From Peptacetobacter sp900550335 (GTDB lineage Bacteria > Bacillota > Clostridia > Peptostreptococcales > Peptostreptococcaceae): a stretch of DNA of 64,000 nucleotides. This document shows, in pieces, positions 9,183 to 17,611 of the stretch (position 1 is its first letter; each line of letters begins with the position of its first letter). The stretch spans positions 1,612,001 through 1,676,000 of the forward strand of contig NZ_CP180001.1 in assembly GCF_047528295.1 (NCBI RefSeq), in the 5' to 3' direction. Position numbers and translations under genes: made by a program. The notes under the pieces are model-generated. The model made no database searches. It saw only the letters and a list, made by a program, of their open reading frames with translations, and had not been told where the DNA came from.

Positions 9183-9926
9183 ATGCGTTTAACTAACGAA
9201 TATAAAACAGAGTTAGCTTCTAGGATGTCCTTAGATGATAACGGATTAGATATATTTATTGTAGAGGACGATTTTGTATTGGCTAAAGAAATAAAACTTC
9301 GGTTAGAAAAGTATGGATACACAGCACAAACTGTAACAGATCTTCAAAATATAACTAATGAAGTCCTTGTAGCAAATCCAAAACTAATTTTAATGGATAT
9401 AAACCTTCCATATAAAGACGGATTTCAGTGGTGCAATGAGATAAGAAGATTTTTAAAAGTACCGATTATATTCATATCTTCAAGAAATAGTGATATGGAT
9501 ATAATAATGTCGATAAATATGGGAGGGGACGATTACATAGTTAAGCCTTTTTCAATACAACTTCTGATTGCAAAGGTACAGGCTGTTTTTAGAAGAGCTT
9601 ATTCTTATAATCTTACTGGAGATAAGGAGATAATAAAAGTAGGAGAAATTACTCTAAATATAGCAGATGGAACTGTTTCAAAGGACGGAAAAGTTGTAGA
9701 GCTTAGTAGAAATGAGTTTAAAATTTTACATATACTTATGCAAAATGCAGGAAGTATCGTAAGTAGAGATGAAATAATGGATGCACTTTGGAGTACTGAT
9801 GAATTTATAGGCGAAAATACTTTAACTGTCAATGTTACTAGACTTAGAAACAAGCTAAAATCATTGGGATTAGATGATTATATAAAGACTAGAAAAGGTC
9901 AAGGATATATAATAGAGGACTTGTAA
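9183..9926 (+). CDS. OmpR-family response regulator, BceR-like
   Basis: The receiver domain begins late, at residue about 22 (DIFIVEDD), after an unusual 20-residue extension. The phosphoacceptor is Asp72 in LMDINLP, and the conserved lysine is in YIVKPF. The C-terminal winged helix (residues about 150-245) ends RKGQGYII. The ATG at 9183 was chosen because GAGGTGAT immediately precedes it; the GTG at 9174 lies inside that ribosome site. The histidine kinase follows ten bases later. By analogy with BceRS systems it should activate peptide-antibiotic ABC transporters, here plausibly the operons at 14.2 kb and 51.4 kb. Confidence 0.9.
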   Translation: MRLTNEYKTELASRMSLDDNGLDIFIVEDDFVLAKEIKLRLEKYGYTAQTVTDLQNITNEVLVANPKLILMDINLPYKDGFQWCNEIRRFLKVPIIFISSRNSDMDIIMSINMGGDDYIVKPFSIQLLIAKVQAVFRRAYSYNLTGDKEIIKVGEITLNIADGTVSKDGKVVELSRNEFKILHILMQNAGSIVSRDEIMDALWSTDEFIGENTLTVNVTRLRNKLKSLGLDDYIKTRKGQGYIIEDL

Positions 9927-9936
9927 GAGGAAAAAT

Positions 9937-10953
9937 ATGAAAATAAAAGATTATTTAAAAAGTAATAAAATTTATATATTTATCTATCTGTTGTTTATAG
10001 CTATATTTAACCTAAATGTATACATAGATCCAGGAATAAAAATAGCCAATGAGAGTTTAATATATCTAAATTTACTATTTTTACTTATTTTAATTGTATT
10101 AGGGGGATATGATTTTTTAAAAAAGAAGAATGAGTTTGATAGAATTTTAGATACTATACGAACAATAGATAGTATAGATGTAGAAGAAGAATTTAAAAAA
10201 GGATTAGATAAAAGTTTGATTTCTCGGATAAAGGAAGAGCATACTTATTGGATGAATAAAATGGATAAAATAGAAAATGAGCTAAAGGATGCAAATGACT
10301 ATATGACAGATTGGATTCATCAGGTAAAAATCCCTATTTCTATTTTAGAAATAATGTCTAAAAGAATAGATGATGCCGATATTTCTAAAAATGTAAACAG
10401 AGAAATAAAAAGGATAGATTCACTTGTAGAGCAGGCATTGTATATAATAAGGTCTGGAGAGTATAGCTCAGACTTTTCTATTGAAGATGTAGATATAGAT
10501 AAAATTATAAGAGGTGTGATAAAGAAAAATAGATATTTATTTATATACAATAAGCTTGAAATAGATATTGAGAATTCAGGGTTTTCAGTGTATACAGATA
10601 GAAAATGGATTGCTCATATTATAGAGCTTATAATAGATAATGCATGTAAATATTCTCATGAAGGTGGTAAAATAGAGATTTTTCCAGAGCAGCGTGAAAA
10701 ATCAAAGGTTATACACATAAAAGACTATGGAGAAGGAATAGATAAAGTTGATTTGGATAGGATTTTTGAAAAGGGATTTACAGGAAAAAATGGAAGAAAT
10801 AGATTCAAATCAACAGGAATGGGTCTTTATATTTCTAAAAAAATCCTTACTGCACTTGGAGATGATATAGAGGTAAACTCTGTAGAAGGCGAATTTTGTG
10901 ATGTTTCTATAATATTCAATAAAGAACACGATTTTTTCGATGTGGTAAGATAA
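9937..10953 (+). CDS. BceS-type intramembrane-sensing histidine kinase
   Basis: Two transmembrane helices (residues about 11-28 and 41-60) enclose a very short extracellular loop, the hallmark of BceS-type kinases, which sense through their partner ABC transporter rather than a sensor domain. The phospho-acceptor is His128 in DWIHQVKIP, the typical BceS replacement of HELKTP. The ATPase has N (NACKYS), DYGEGI and GMGLYIS boxes. The product is 338 aa. It forms an operon with the response regulator. The partner BceAB transporter genes are about 3.5 kb downstream. Confidence 0.9.
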   Translation: MKIKDYLKSNKIYIFIYLLFIAIFNLNVYIDPGIKIANESLIYLNLLFLLILIVLGGYDFLKKKNEFDRILDTIRTIDSIDVEEEFKKGLDKSLISRIKEEHTYWMNKMDKIENELKDANDYMTDWIHQVKIPISILEIMSKRIDDADISKNVNREIKRIDSLVEQALYIIRSGEYSSDFSIEDVDIDKIIRGVIKKNRYLFIYNKLEIDIENSGFSVYTDRKWIAHIIELIIDNACKYSHEGGKIEIFPEQREKSKVIHIKDYGEGIDKVDLDRIFEKGFTGKNGRNRFKSTGMGLYISKKILTALGDDIEVNSVEGEFCDVSIIFNKEHDFFDVVR

Positions 10954-11064
10954 GTTAAATTTTAAAAATAGAAATATTTAATACAATTATAGATAAAAAT
11001 GATTATATATCATATATACGGGTATTTACCAAGTAATCAATCAAAAGATGGGGGATACAATATT

Positions 11065-11538
11065 ATGAGTATATATGATTATAAAGTGAAAGATATAGAC
11101 GGAAATGACGTCGAGATGGAAGAATTTAGAGGAAAGACACTTCTTATTTTAAATTCAGCTACAAATTGAGGCTTCACTAAACAGTATGAAGCTCTGGAAG
11201 AGCTTTACAAAAAATATAAAGATGAAGGATTTGAAATACTAGACTTTCCGAGTGACCAGTTTGGACAGACTCCAGGAACTAATGCAGAAGTAAAGCAGTT
11301 TGGAATCGATAAATATGGAATAACATTTAGGCAGTTTTCTAAAATAGAGGTAAATGGTGAAAATGAAGAACCTTTATTTACATATTTAAAAGGACGGAAA
11401 ACAGGCCTAGGTGGGAAAAACATTAAATGGAACTTTACTAAATTCTTAGTAGATAAAGATGGAAATATAATAGATAGATTCCCTCCAATGATGAAACCAG
11501 AAAAATTAGAAAAGAAAATAAAAAATTTATTAAAATAG
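11065..11538 (+). CDS. Glutathione peroxidase with in-frame TGA (probable selenoprotein)
   Basis: Reading from the ATG at 11065 (GGGGGA upstream) through a TGA at 11167-11169 to TAG at 11536 gives 157 residues of a clear glutathione peroxidase: ILNSATN-U-GFTKQYEAL, then FPSDQFGQTPGTN, and KWNFTKFLVDKDG (the catalytic Trp-Asn block). Codon 35, the TGA, sits exactly where the peroxidatic Cys or Sec belongs. Asn and Trp of the catalytic tetrad are present. The second family cysteine (FPCNQF) is Ser here, and the resolving Cys is Gly, so a Cys pair cannot replace U35. A hairpin lies 19 bases after the TGA. The enzyme would reduce hydroperoxides. The alternative is a nonsense pseudogene, but the frame is intact otherwise. 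Confidence 0.85.
11170..11205 (+). promoter_or_regulatory. SECIS-like hairpin downstream of the in-frame TGA
   Basis: AAGCTC at 11189-11194 pairs perfectly with GAGCTT at 11200-11205, with the five-base loop TGGAA. It begins 19 bases after the TGA, in the window where bacterial SECIS elements lie for SelB-mediated selenocysteine insertion. Confidence 0.6.
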
Positions 11539-11578
11539 AATAATTCACATAAAATAAAATAGAATAATTCACATAAAA
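11531..11578 (+). repeat. 24-bp tandem duplication over the gpx stop codon
   Basis: TAAAATAGAATAATTCACAT plus AAAA occurs at 11531-11554 and again at 11555-11578. The first copy contains the TAG stop of the peroxidase. It looks like a recent slippage duplication. Confidence 0.85.
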
Positions 11579-11612
11579 AAGGGAGGTATCATGAAAGATA
11601 CTCTCCCTTTTT
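11575..11612 (+). terminator. Intrinsic terminator after the peroxidase
   Basis: AAAAAGGGAGGTATC pairs with GATACTCTCCCTTTTT around an ATGAAA loop. It can act on both strands and so also for the GNAT gene at 11696. Confidence 0.85.
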
Positions 11613-11695
11613 AAATTGGTTATTTAAGTATTTTAGTTCATTGAAAGCAAAATTGATTATTATTAAGTATTTATTACTATCAAAACATATTTAAA

Positions 11696-12241
11696 TTATT
11701 TTACTTCTGAATACTTCATAACTGTATATTTTAAAAACTCATTAAATTTATTGTATTCTTCATCCAATAAATCTCTATCAAAGCTCATGATTTTTAAACT
11801 ATGCCCATCAAATCCCTTACGATAAGGAGGATGGATGTGATTGAATTGTTGAAGTTTAAAGCCTAAATTTGAATAGAATTTTAATCTTTTTATAGAAACC
11901 TCATCTATAGGTTCGTCTATTTCAAGAATAGTATTTGGATTATCTTTACAGAATTCTGTAAGTATTTTAGAACCGTAGTTTTTACCTCTTAATTCTGGAG
12001 AAATTGCTAGATGTTCAATATAGACAAATTCACTACCTTTAAAATCATATTTCCAATAGAATAATAGTCCTACTAAAGTATCCTCTTCGCATATTATATC
12101 TGCGTGGTAGTTGTTGCGTTCAAATACCTCATCTTGATCCTTTAACACTCTCTGTTCAAAAATTGGGAAACTACACTTATATATTTTCATAGTTTCGTCA
12201 AAGTATTTGTCATTTTTTGATTTTAATCTTATAAACTTCAT
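11696..12241 (-). CDS. GNAT-family N-acetyltransferase
   Basis: The 181-aa protein has a GNAT core with EFVYIEHLAISPELRGK followed by NYGSKILTEF; RGKNYGS is the acetyl-CoA pyrophosphate loop. The later segment KRLKFYSNLGFKL is the typical final strand. The ATG at 12241 was preferred to the TTG at 12244 because AGAGGTGAT gives good spacing to it. The substrate is unknown. The gene lies alone between terminators and the repeated end of the MATE gene. Confidence 0.85.
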   Translation of the reverse strand: MKFIRLKSKNDKYFDETMKIYKCSFPIFEQRVLKDQDEVFERNNYHADIICEEDTLVGLLFYWKYDFKGSEFVYIEHLAISPELRGKNYGSKILTEFCKDNPNTILEIDEPIDEVSIKRLKFYSNLGFKLQQFNHIHPPYRKGFDGHSLKIMSFDRDLLDEEYNKFNEFLKYTVMKYSEVK

Positions 12242-12280
12242 CAAATCACCTCTTAATTTATAGCATTTAATAAATTATAT

Positions 12281-12400
12281 AATATTACTTGATAAATTTT
12301 TTGTAAAGGGTAATTGAAATAATATTACCTAATAACTTTTTAGTAAAGAGTGATTGAAATAATATTACTTAATAACCCTTTTGTAAAGTCTTATTGCTAT
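12281..12400. repeat. Three 40-bp direct repeats overlapping the MATE gene end
   Basis: Units start at 12281, 12321 and 12361 with the pattern AATATTAC-YT-RATAA then TTTTGTAAAG and ATTG. The third unit is the coding end of the MATE gene (stop at 12365-12367, on the minus strand). The other two look like duplicated, partly diverged copies of that 3' end. Confidence 0.8.
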
Positions 12401-13723
12401 AATAGCTGCCACAAATTCCGCTATTGGGAATGTAATCCAAACACCTGTAAGTCCCATTGATTTAACAAGTATTAAAGAAAGTGGAACTATTATAATAAGC
12501 TGTCTAAATATTGATATTAATAAAGAATAGAATCCCTTACCTAATGCTTCAAATACACCACTCATAGTTATTCCAACGAATGAGAATGCAAATCCAAGTG
12601 AAAGTATTTTAAGCCCAGGTATACCGAATCCTAAAAGTTCATCTGTTGCACTGAACATAACTAATAAATCTTTTGTAAATAGGTTAAAAGCTATAGTTCC
12701 TGAAATTAAAATAGTTGCAGAGAATATCATAGCGTATTTTATTGTTTTTAAAACTCTATCTTTAAGTTCTGCACCATGATTATAGCTTACTATAGGTCTC
12801 ATTCCCTGAATTATACCAGTTACAGGCATATTTACGAATGTCTGTAGTTTGTAGTATATACCGAAGAATGCTATACCTGCCTGTGATACAGATGCTAGTA
12901 TTCCATTAAGTATTGATACTAATATTGAAGGAAGAGACATCATAACACCTGAAGGAAGTGCAACTTTATATAAATCTGATATAAGTTTGAAATTAACTTT
13001 TAAATGATGTCTTTTTATTTTTACAGGAGACTGCTTTAAGAATAGGATAACCGCAAGTGTAGCAGCGCAGAACTGTCCTATTATTGTAGCTACAGCAGCT
13101 CCTAAAACACCCATCTGTGGAGCACCAAACATACCAAATATTAAAATAGGGTCTAATATTATATTAACTATTGCTCCAAATCCTTGTAAAAACATTGGAA
13201 CAACCATGTTCCCATTTGACTGGAATATTTTTTCAAATAATATATGGAATAATGATCCAAATGTAAGAGTTATAACAACTGTTCCGTACTGTATCGCATA
13301 GTTTATAACTTCTGGATCATTTGTAAACATTGAGAAGAATGGTCTAAGCCCAAATAAACCTATTAATACGAATAATAATGAATGAACTATTGTAAGAATT
13401 ATTCCCTGTCCAGCATAGCAATCGGCCTTTTCCATATTTCCTGCACCCATATTTATGGCTATATTTGCATTTACCGCAACACCGAGTCCAACACCAAAAG
13501 ATAGTGAAAGATTCTGAAGTGGGAATGCTAAACTTACTGCTGTAAGTGCATTCTGACTTATCTGTGCCACGAAAATACTATCTACTATATTGTAAAGTGA
13601 TTGTATAAGCATTGAAATCATAGGCGGAACTGCCATAGAAATCAATAAAGGAACAACACTTCTATCTGTCATCGGATTATACGACGACGGTTTTGAATTA
13701 CTTATTTTTTCTATACTTTCCAT
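12365..13723 (-). CDS. MATE-family multidrug efflux transporter
   Basis: The 452-aa protein has about twelve transmembrane helices in two homologous halves. VPPMISMLIQSLYNIVDSIFV (first helices, shown in part) and the MGAGN motif after helix 3 are typical of MATE/NorM-DinF proteins, which export cationic drugs in exchange for Na+ or H+. The start has GGGGAGG upstream. A hairpin with a U run lies in its 5' leader, 33 bases before the start, suggesting attenuation. Substrates cannot be read from the sequence. Confidence 0.9.
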   Translation of the reverse strand: MESIEKISNSKPSSYNPMTDRSVVPLLISMAVPPMISMLIQSLYNIVDSIFVAQISQNALTAVSLAFPLQNLSLSFGVGLGVAVNANIAINMGAGNMEKADCYAGQGIILTIVHSLLFVLIGLFGLRPFFSMFTNDPEVINYAIQYGTVVITLTFGSLFHILFEKIFQSNGNMVVPMFLQGFGAIVNIILDPILIFGMFGAPQMGVLGAAVATIIGQFCAATLAVILFLKQSPVKIKRHHLKVNFKLISDLYKVALPSGVMMSLPSILVSILNGILASVSQAGIAFFGIYYKLQTFVNMPVTGIIQGMRPIVSYNHGAELKDRVLKTIKYAMIFSATILISGTIAFNLFTKDLLVMFSATDELLGFGIPGLKILSLGFAFSFVGITMSGVFEALGKGFYSLLISIFRQLIIIVPLSLILVKSMGLTGVWITFPIAEFVAAIIAIRLYKRVIK

Positions 13724-13755
13724 TAAAAAACCTCCCCTTAAAAAATTAACTGCAA

Positions 13756-13810
13756 TAAAAAAAAGCTATAGACGTACTGTTTATTCTCAGAAACAGCAAA
13801 ATCTATAGCC
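13756..13810 (-). terminator. Leader terminator (putative attenuator) before the MATE gene
   Basis: On the minus strand GCTATAGA pairs with TCTATAGC, with an inner CTGTTT/AAACAG stem, followed by eight U. It lies about 33 bases upstream of the MATE start and downstream of a promoter-like TTGACG near 13880, so it is within the 5' leader. No known riboswitch core was recognised next to it. Confidence 0.6.
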
Positions 13811-13996
13811 CAATTGGCAAAAATATATATTTTTAATTCACAACTATTAGTTATTTTATAATATAAAAACAAACTCGTCAATAAAAACTTCTACTACAAA
13901 TGTTTTCCTATAAAAAACAAATTTAAAAAATTATTATGCTTTAAAAGATTTACCAAAGATAAACCTCATCCAGGCAGTTTCAATATTATAAAACTG

Positions 13997-14073
13997 AAAT
14001 GGTATATATGTGTCATAGCCAGCGACAATACAACTTGATTGTCTGGAGCGGATATGACACATATATACCATTT
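13997..14073. repeat. Palindromic element, copy 3 (no inner stem)
   Basis: A perfect 21-bp outer stem runs from AAATGGTATATATGTGTCAT (13997) to its complement ending at 14073. Inside are AGCGACAAT and GATTGTCTGGAGC, the two conserved boxes, but without the GC-rich inner stem. Weaker pairing extends outward to about 13945 and 14128 (GATTTACC / GGTAAATC). It is the only copy in a divergent intergenic region. Confidence 0.75.
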
Positions 14074-14085
14074 TACGAGCAAACC

Positions 14086-14158
14086 TTACGAAATTGTAAC
14101 ATTAGATGCCGTATTTTGTAAGGTAAATCGATTTTTAGATTTAAAAAAAAATTATAGA
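14086..14158 (+). promoter_or_regulatory. Putative BceR operator and promoter A
   Basis: The inverted repeat TTACGAAATTGTAA (14086-14099) is followed by TGTAAGGTAAATCGATTTTT (14117-14136) and a -10-like TATAGAAT at 14153. Nearly the same block precedes the ABC operon at 51432. It drives the small membrane protein and BceAB-like genes. Binding by the regulator at 9183 is an inference. Confidence 0.6.
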
Positions 14159-14199
14159 ATAAATACATAAAGAAAAACATATGAGAGGGGGAAAATCTT

Positions 14200-14373
14200 A
14201 TGAGGAATGTAATATTTATAATTTCAATGATTCTATTATTTCTAACATTACTTATCGGACTAGAAAGTATATTTACAGGTGGATTTCAAGGACTATTAAA
14301 AAAATCAAAGATTATAATTCCATTAATGATAGGTTATGTGGTTTTATATTCAGTTTATATTTTTAACATATAG
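14200..14373 (+). CDS. Small two-helix membrane protein in the Bce operon
   Basis: The ATG at 14200 has AGAGGGGG about ten bases upstream. The 57-aa product has two hydrophobic helices (VIFIISMILLFLTLLIG and IIIPLMIGYVVLYSVYIF) joined by a basic loop. No family is recognised. It is the first gene after operator A, 60 bases before the ATPase gene, so it is probably co-expressed with the transporter and may be an accessory subunit or membrane stabiliser. A longer overlapping frame from 14181 uses the ribosome site as coding sequence and is not favoured. Confidence 0.7.
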   Translation: MRNVIFIISMILLFLTLLIGLESIFTGGFQGLLKKSKIIIPLMIGYVVLYSVYIFNI

Positions 14374-14432
14374 TTTGAAGTGTATTTTTAATAAATATAT
14401 TGTATTATAAATTTAAGATGGAAGGAGAAAAA

Positions 14433-15188
14433 ATGATTAAAGCAGAAAAATTAAAAAAGGAATTTAGAGTACATGGAAACGTGTTTAAAATACTAGAAGA
14501 TATAGATATTGAGATAAACGACGGAGAATTTATTGCAATAATGGGGCCATCAGGTGCTGGAAAGTCTACTCTTCTAAACATATTATCTACAATAGAAAGG
14601 CCAACTTCTGGAAGTGTAAAATACGATGGCAAGGAAGTATTTAACATGAAGAACAAGGAGATTTCAAAGTTTAGAAAGGATAATATAGGTTTCATATTCC
14701 AAGATTACAACCTTATAGATTCAATGTCTATAGAGGATAATATAGCATTGCCAATGGTTATTTCAGGAGAAAATTATAAAAAAATAGAAAAAGAAGTAGA
14801 AAAATATGCGAACTTTTTCAATTTAAATCCTCAATTAAAAAAATATCCTATAGAGTTGTCAGGAGGGCAGAAGCAGAAAGTTGCAGCTGCTAGGGCATTG
14901 ATAAGTGATCCAAAAGTAATATTTGCTGATGAGCCAACAGGAGCATTAGATTCTAAATCATCTGTAGAACTTTTAAATTGCTTTAAAAAAATGAATGACG
15001 AGCTAGGAAAGACTATAGTAATGGTAACTCATGATTCATTTGCAGCAAGTTATGCAAAAAAGGTTCTATTTATAAAAGATGGAAAGATAAATATGCAGTT
15101 AAATAGTAGTGGAAATAGAAAAGAATTTTTCGATAGCATAATGACAGTACTTTCTTCAACAGGGGGTGCGGTTAATGAGATTGTTTAA
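14433..15188 (+). CDS. BceA-type ABC transporter ATPase
   Basis: The 251-aa protein is a MacB/LolD-like ATPase: Walker A GPSGAGKST, Q-loop FIFQDYNLID, signature LSGGQKQKVAAARAL, Walker B VIFADEPTGALD and the H-loop VTHD. The ATG at 14433 has AAGGAG at the right distance. It overlaps the permease gene by 14 bases. With the permease it should form a Bce-type module that detects and detoxifies cell-wall-active peptides and signals to the BceS-like kinase at 9937. Confidence 0.93.
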   Translation: MIKAEKLKKEFRVHGNVFKILEDIDIEINDGEFIAIMGPSGAGKSTLLNILSTIERPTSGSVKYDGKEVFNMKNKEISKFRKDNIGFIFQDYNLIDSMSIEDNIALPMVISGENYKKIEKEVEKYANFFNLNPQLKKYPIELSGGQKQKVAAARALISDPKVIFADEPTGALDSKSSVELLNCFKKMNDELGKTIVMVTHDSFAASYAKKVLFIKDGKINMQLNSSGNRKEFFDSIMTVLSSTGGAVNEIV

Positions 15189-17169
15189 AATATCTTTAAA
15201 AAACATAAAATACAACATAAAAAACTACGGAATGTACATATTTTCAATGGTTTTCTGTATAGCAATATTCTACAATTTCATGTCTATAGGCAGCAGTGAA
15301 CAGCTTGAAGCAATGAGAGATTTTAGAACTTTTAATGCACTTGTAGGTATATGTACATTTGTTTTAGTTATATTTTTCATAGCATTTATCAGATATTCGA
15401 CAGGATTCTTTGTTCAACAGAGGAAAAAAGAATTCGGAATATATACATTCATGGGAATTGAAAATAGAAAAATAGCTCTATTATTTGCACAAGAAGGGCT
15501 ATTGATAGGTTTGTTATCGCTTTTTATGGGAACTCTTTTGGGAATGATTACCAATAGAATGTTTATAATGGCGATAATGAAAATTTCTGAATCAAAAAAT
15601 GCAATTAGTTTTGAAATATCTCAAGCTGCGATAATATACACATTAGCGATTTTTGGCGTTATTCTAATGTACTCATTCTTTAGAGAGTATAGAGCACTTG
15701 TAAAAACTGATATAGCAGAACTTGTAAAAGGTGCAAAAATTAAGCAAGATTATGTTGTAAAAAGCTCAGTTACTAGATTTTTATTAGGAGTAGTAGGTGT
15801 TGTGATTCTATTTTCAGGATATTATGTAGGTGTCTATTATGATAAGTTGAATATGATAATGATGTTTGCAGTAATAATTGCTCCGATACTTGTAATAATT
15901 GGGTTAAAGCTAGTTTGTTCTGGGTTCTTGACTGAAATTTTTGCAAGGATAACAAAGCATAAAAAGATAAAATACAAGGGAACTAATATAGTAAGTTTGA
16001 ATAGTATCGCATTTAGCATAGTTGAGAACAATAAAATAATGTCCCTTACATCTATCTTAATAGTTTGTTGTATAACAGCTCTTTCAGCAGGACTCACTAT
16101 GAATAATATATTTAAAAATATGAAAGAAACTGATTTTCCATACAGTATATCTTGTATAGCTTATAATAATCAGGATGAGGAACTTTTCAAAAGAGCGTTA
16201 GAAGAAGATAAATCAAATGTCAAAGAGCAGGTAAAGATTAAATATATGAGATCTTTGGCAGACGCATTTTCAACATATCCAGGATACAATGATATAAGTG
16301 TTGTGAAATACTCTGATTATGAACGTGTGAAAGCGTTGAAGGGAAAAGATATTCAGAAAAATATGGAGATAAAAGAGCCAAAATCTGGAGAAGCAGTATT
16401 TTTAAAAACTCCTAGAAGTATGGGAATTGAATCAAGAGAAAAATTTAAGATTTTAGATATGGAATTTAGGAAAAAAGGTATGGTAATAAATCATATATTT
16501 GCATCTCCTGATGAGGGATTTGGATATATAGTTTCTGATGAGGACTATGAAAAACTATCTCATAAAAAATTGTCAGAAGACATGATAAAAGAAATATCTA
16601 TAATAAAAGATGAAGAAAAATTCTTAAAAAGCTTAGATGCAGCTAAAACACAGAAAGACTTAGAAGTAACATTTTTAGCCGCAAATACTAAGGAATTTAC
16701 AGAAACTCAGAAGATAAGTAGTTATATAAGGGATAATGGAAATTTAGAATTTGTAGCTGCAGAAGATTTTGATTATAAAAATTACACATTCTATAATTTA
16801 GTTGGATTTATTTCTCTATTTATGGCAATTGTGTTCATAATTTCTACAGGGGCTATTCTATACTTTAAGTATATGGTTGGAGCAGTTGAGGATAAGAAAA
16901 AATTCTCTATTCTTAGAAAGATTGGAGTAGGAGAAGATTTTGTCAAGAAATCTGTGATAAAGCAGACAGCTATATTCTTTATGATTCCGTATGTATTTGG
17001 AATTGGAAGTGGAATTGTTGCAGGGCAGTCGATTCAGAAGGTCTTTGCTTTAGAAAGTAGCTTGCCGATTTCAAATCCACCGACATTGATTGCAATTGCG
17101 GTGTTTACGGTTGTGTATTTTGCTTATTATGTTTGTGCAGTTAGGAAGTATCTAGTAGAGATTAAGTAA
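15175..17169 (+). CDS. BceB-type ABC transporter permease
   Basis: The 664-aa FtsX-like permease has about ten transmembrane helices. A large extracellular domain lies between roughly residues 310 and 530, the sensing domain that defines BceB permeases. The last three helices (residues about 540-655) end in a short basic tail. The ATG at 15175 was chosen over GTG 15166 because AGGGGG at 15161-15165 spaces correctly. Together with the ATPase it forms a resistance and sensing complex for peptide antibiotics in the cytoplasmic membrane. Confidence 0.92.
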   Translation: MRLFKISLKNIKYNIKNYGMYIFSMVFCIAIFYNFMSIGSSEQLEAMRDFRTFNALVGICTFVLVIFFIAFIRYSTGFFVQQRKKEFGIYTFMGIENRKIALLFAQEGLLIGLLSLFMGTLLGMITNRMFIMAIMKISESKNAISFEISQAAIIYTLAIFGVILMYSFFREYRALVKTDIAELVKGAKIKQDYVVKSSVTRFLLGVVGVVILFSGYYVGVYYDKLNMIMMFAVIIAPILVIIGLKLVCSGFLTEIFARITKHKKIKYKGTNIVSLNSIAFSIVENNKIMSLTSILIVCCITALSAGLTMNNIFKNMKETDFPYSISCIAYNNQDEELFKRALEEDKSNVKEQVKIKYMRSLADAFSTYPGYNDISVVKYSDYERVKALKGKDIQKNMEIKEPKSGEAVFLKTPRSMGIESREKFKILDMEFRKKGMVINHIFASPDEGFGYIVSDEDYEKLSHKKLSEDMIKEISIIKDEEKFLKSLDAAKTQKDLEVTFLAANTKEFTETQKISSYIRDNGNLEFVAAEDFDYKNYTFYNLVGFISLFMAIVFIISTGAILYFKYMVGAVEDKKKFSILRKIGVGEDFVKKSVIKQTAIFFMIPYVFGIGSGIVAGQSIQKVFALESSLPISNPPTLIAIAVFTVVYFAYYVCAVRKYLVEIK

Positions 17170-17207
17170 AATCTTCTTTGGGGGATTTTGATAGCAGTTA
17201 TTCCCCT

Positions 17208-17226
17208 TCCAGGCTTCGGCGACTCG
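17208..17226 (+). repeat. Truncated palindromic element, copy 4
   Basis: TCCAGGCTTCGGCGACTCG matches the left box and left inner arm of the family. No right half follows, so this is a remnant. It lies 39 bases after the BceB-type gene in the same orientation as the other copies. Confidence 0.7.
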
Positions 17227-17312
17227 ATACAAATTTTTTAAAAATATAAAATAAAGTATAATAAAAGTAACATGGATGGGAAAGTATATATATGAAGATT
17301 ATAATAGTTTAA

Positions 17313-17341
17313 TTGACACACGTGTTAATACGTATTATAAT
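17313..17341 (+). promoter_or_regulatory. hicA: hicAB promoter with two stacked palindromes
   Basis: TTGACA (17313-17318), a 17-bp spacer and TATAAT (17336-17341) form a near-consensus promoter. The spacer is made of two 8-bp palindromes, ACACGTGT (17318-17325) and ATACGTAT (17328-17335), centred ten bases apart. This is the expected layout of an autorepressor operator, probably for HicB. A small hairpin TTAAGG/CCTTAA follows at 17346. Confidence 0.8.
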
Positions 17342-17392
17342 CTAATTAAGGTGAAAACCTTAATAGTTAGCTATGAAGGGTAGGTAAATATT

Positions 17393-17581
17393 ATGCCTAT
17401 GACACCTAGAGAGATGATTGCTCATCTCAAAAAATCGGGTTTTGTGGTCGTCAGTCAAAATGGATCTCATGTAAAATTGAGAAATTATAAAACTGGAAAA
17501 CAGACTATAGTACCCTATCACTCTAAATCTTTGAAAAAAGGTTTAGAAACACAAATTTTAAAACAGGCAGGGCTTAAATAG
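17393..17581 (+). CDS. hicA: HicA-family mRNA interferase toxin
   Basis: The 62-aa double-stranded-RNA-binding-like fold protein has the HicA pattern: N-terminal TPREMIAHLKKSGF, catalytic His26 in NGSHVKL, and the C-terminal IVPYHSKSLKKG-L block. HicA toxins cleave mRNA and are neutralised by HicB. The gene precedes hicB by 30 bases, in the usual toxin-first order. The promoter at 17313 serves both. Confidence 0.95.
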   Translation: MPMTPREMIAHLKKSGFVVVSQNGSHVKLRNYKTGKQTIVPYHSKSLKKGLETQILKQAGLK

Positions 17582-17611
17582 CCCTGTCGAGTTTAAATGG
17601 AGGATTTGTTT

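Noticed and set aside
11065..11538. Glutathione peroxidase as a nonsense pseudogene
   Set aside because: All other codons and motifs are intact, the TGA is exactly at the catalytic residue and a fitting hairpin follows.
14181..14366. Longer frame overlapping the 57-aa membrane protein
   Set aside because: It uses the strong ribosome site of the ATG at 14200 as coding sequence and gives a non-membrane, unlikely protein.
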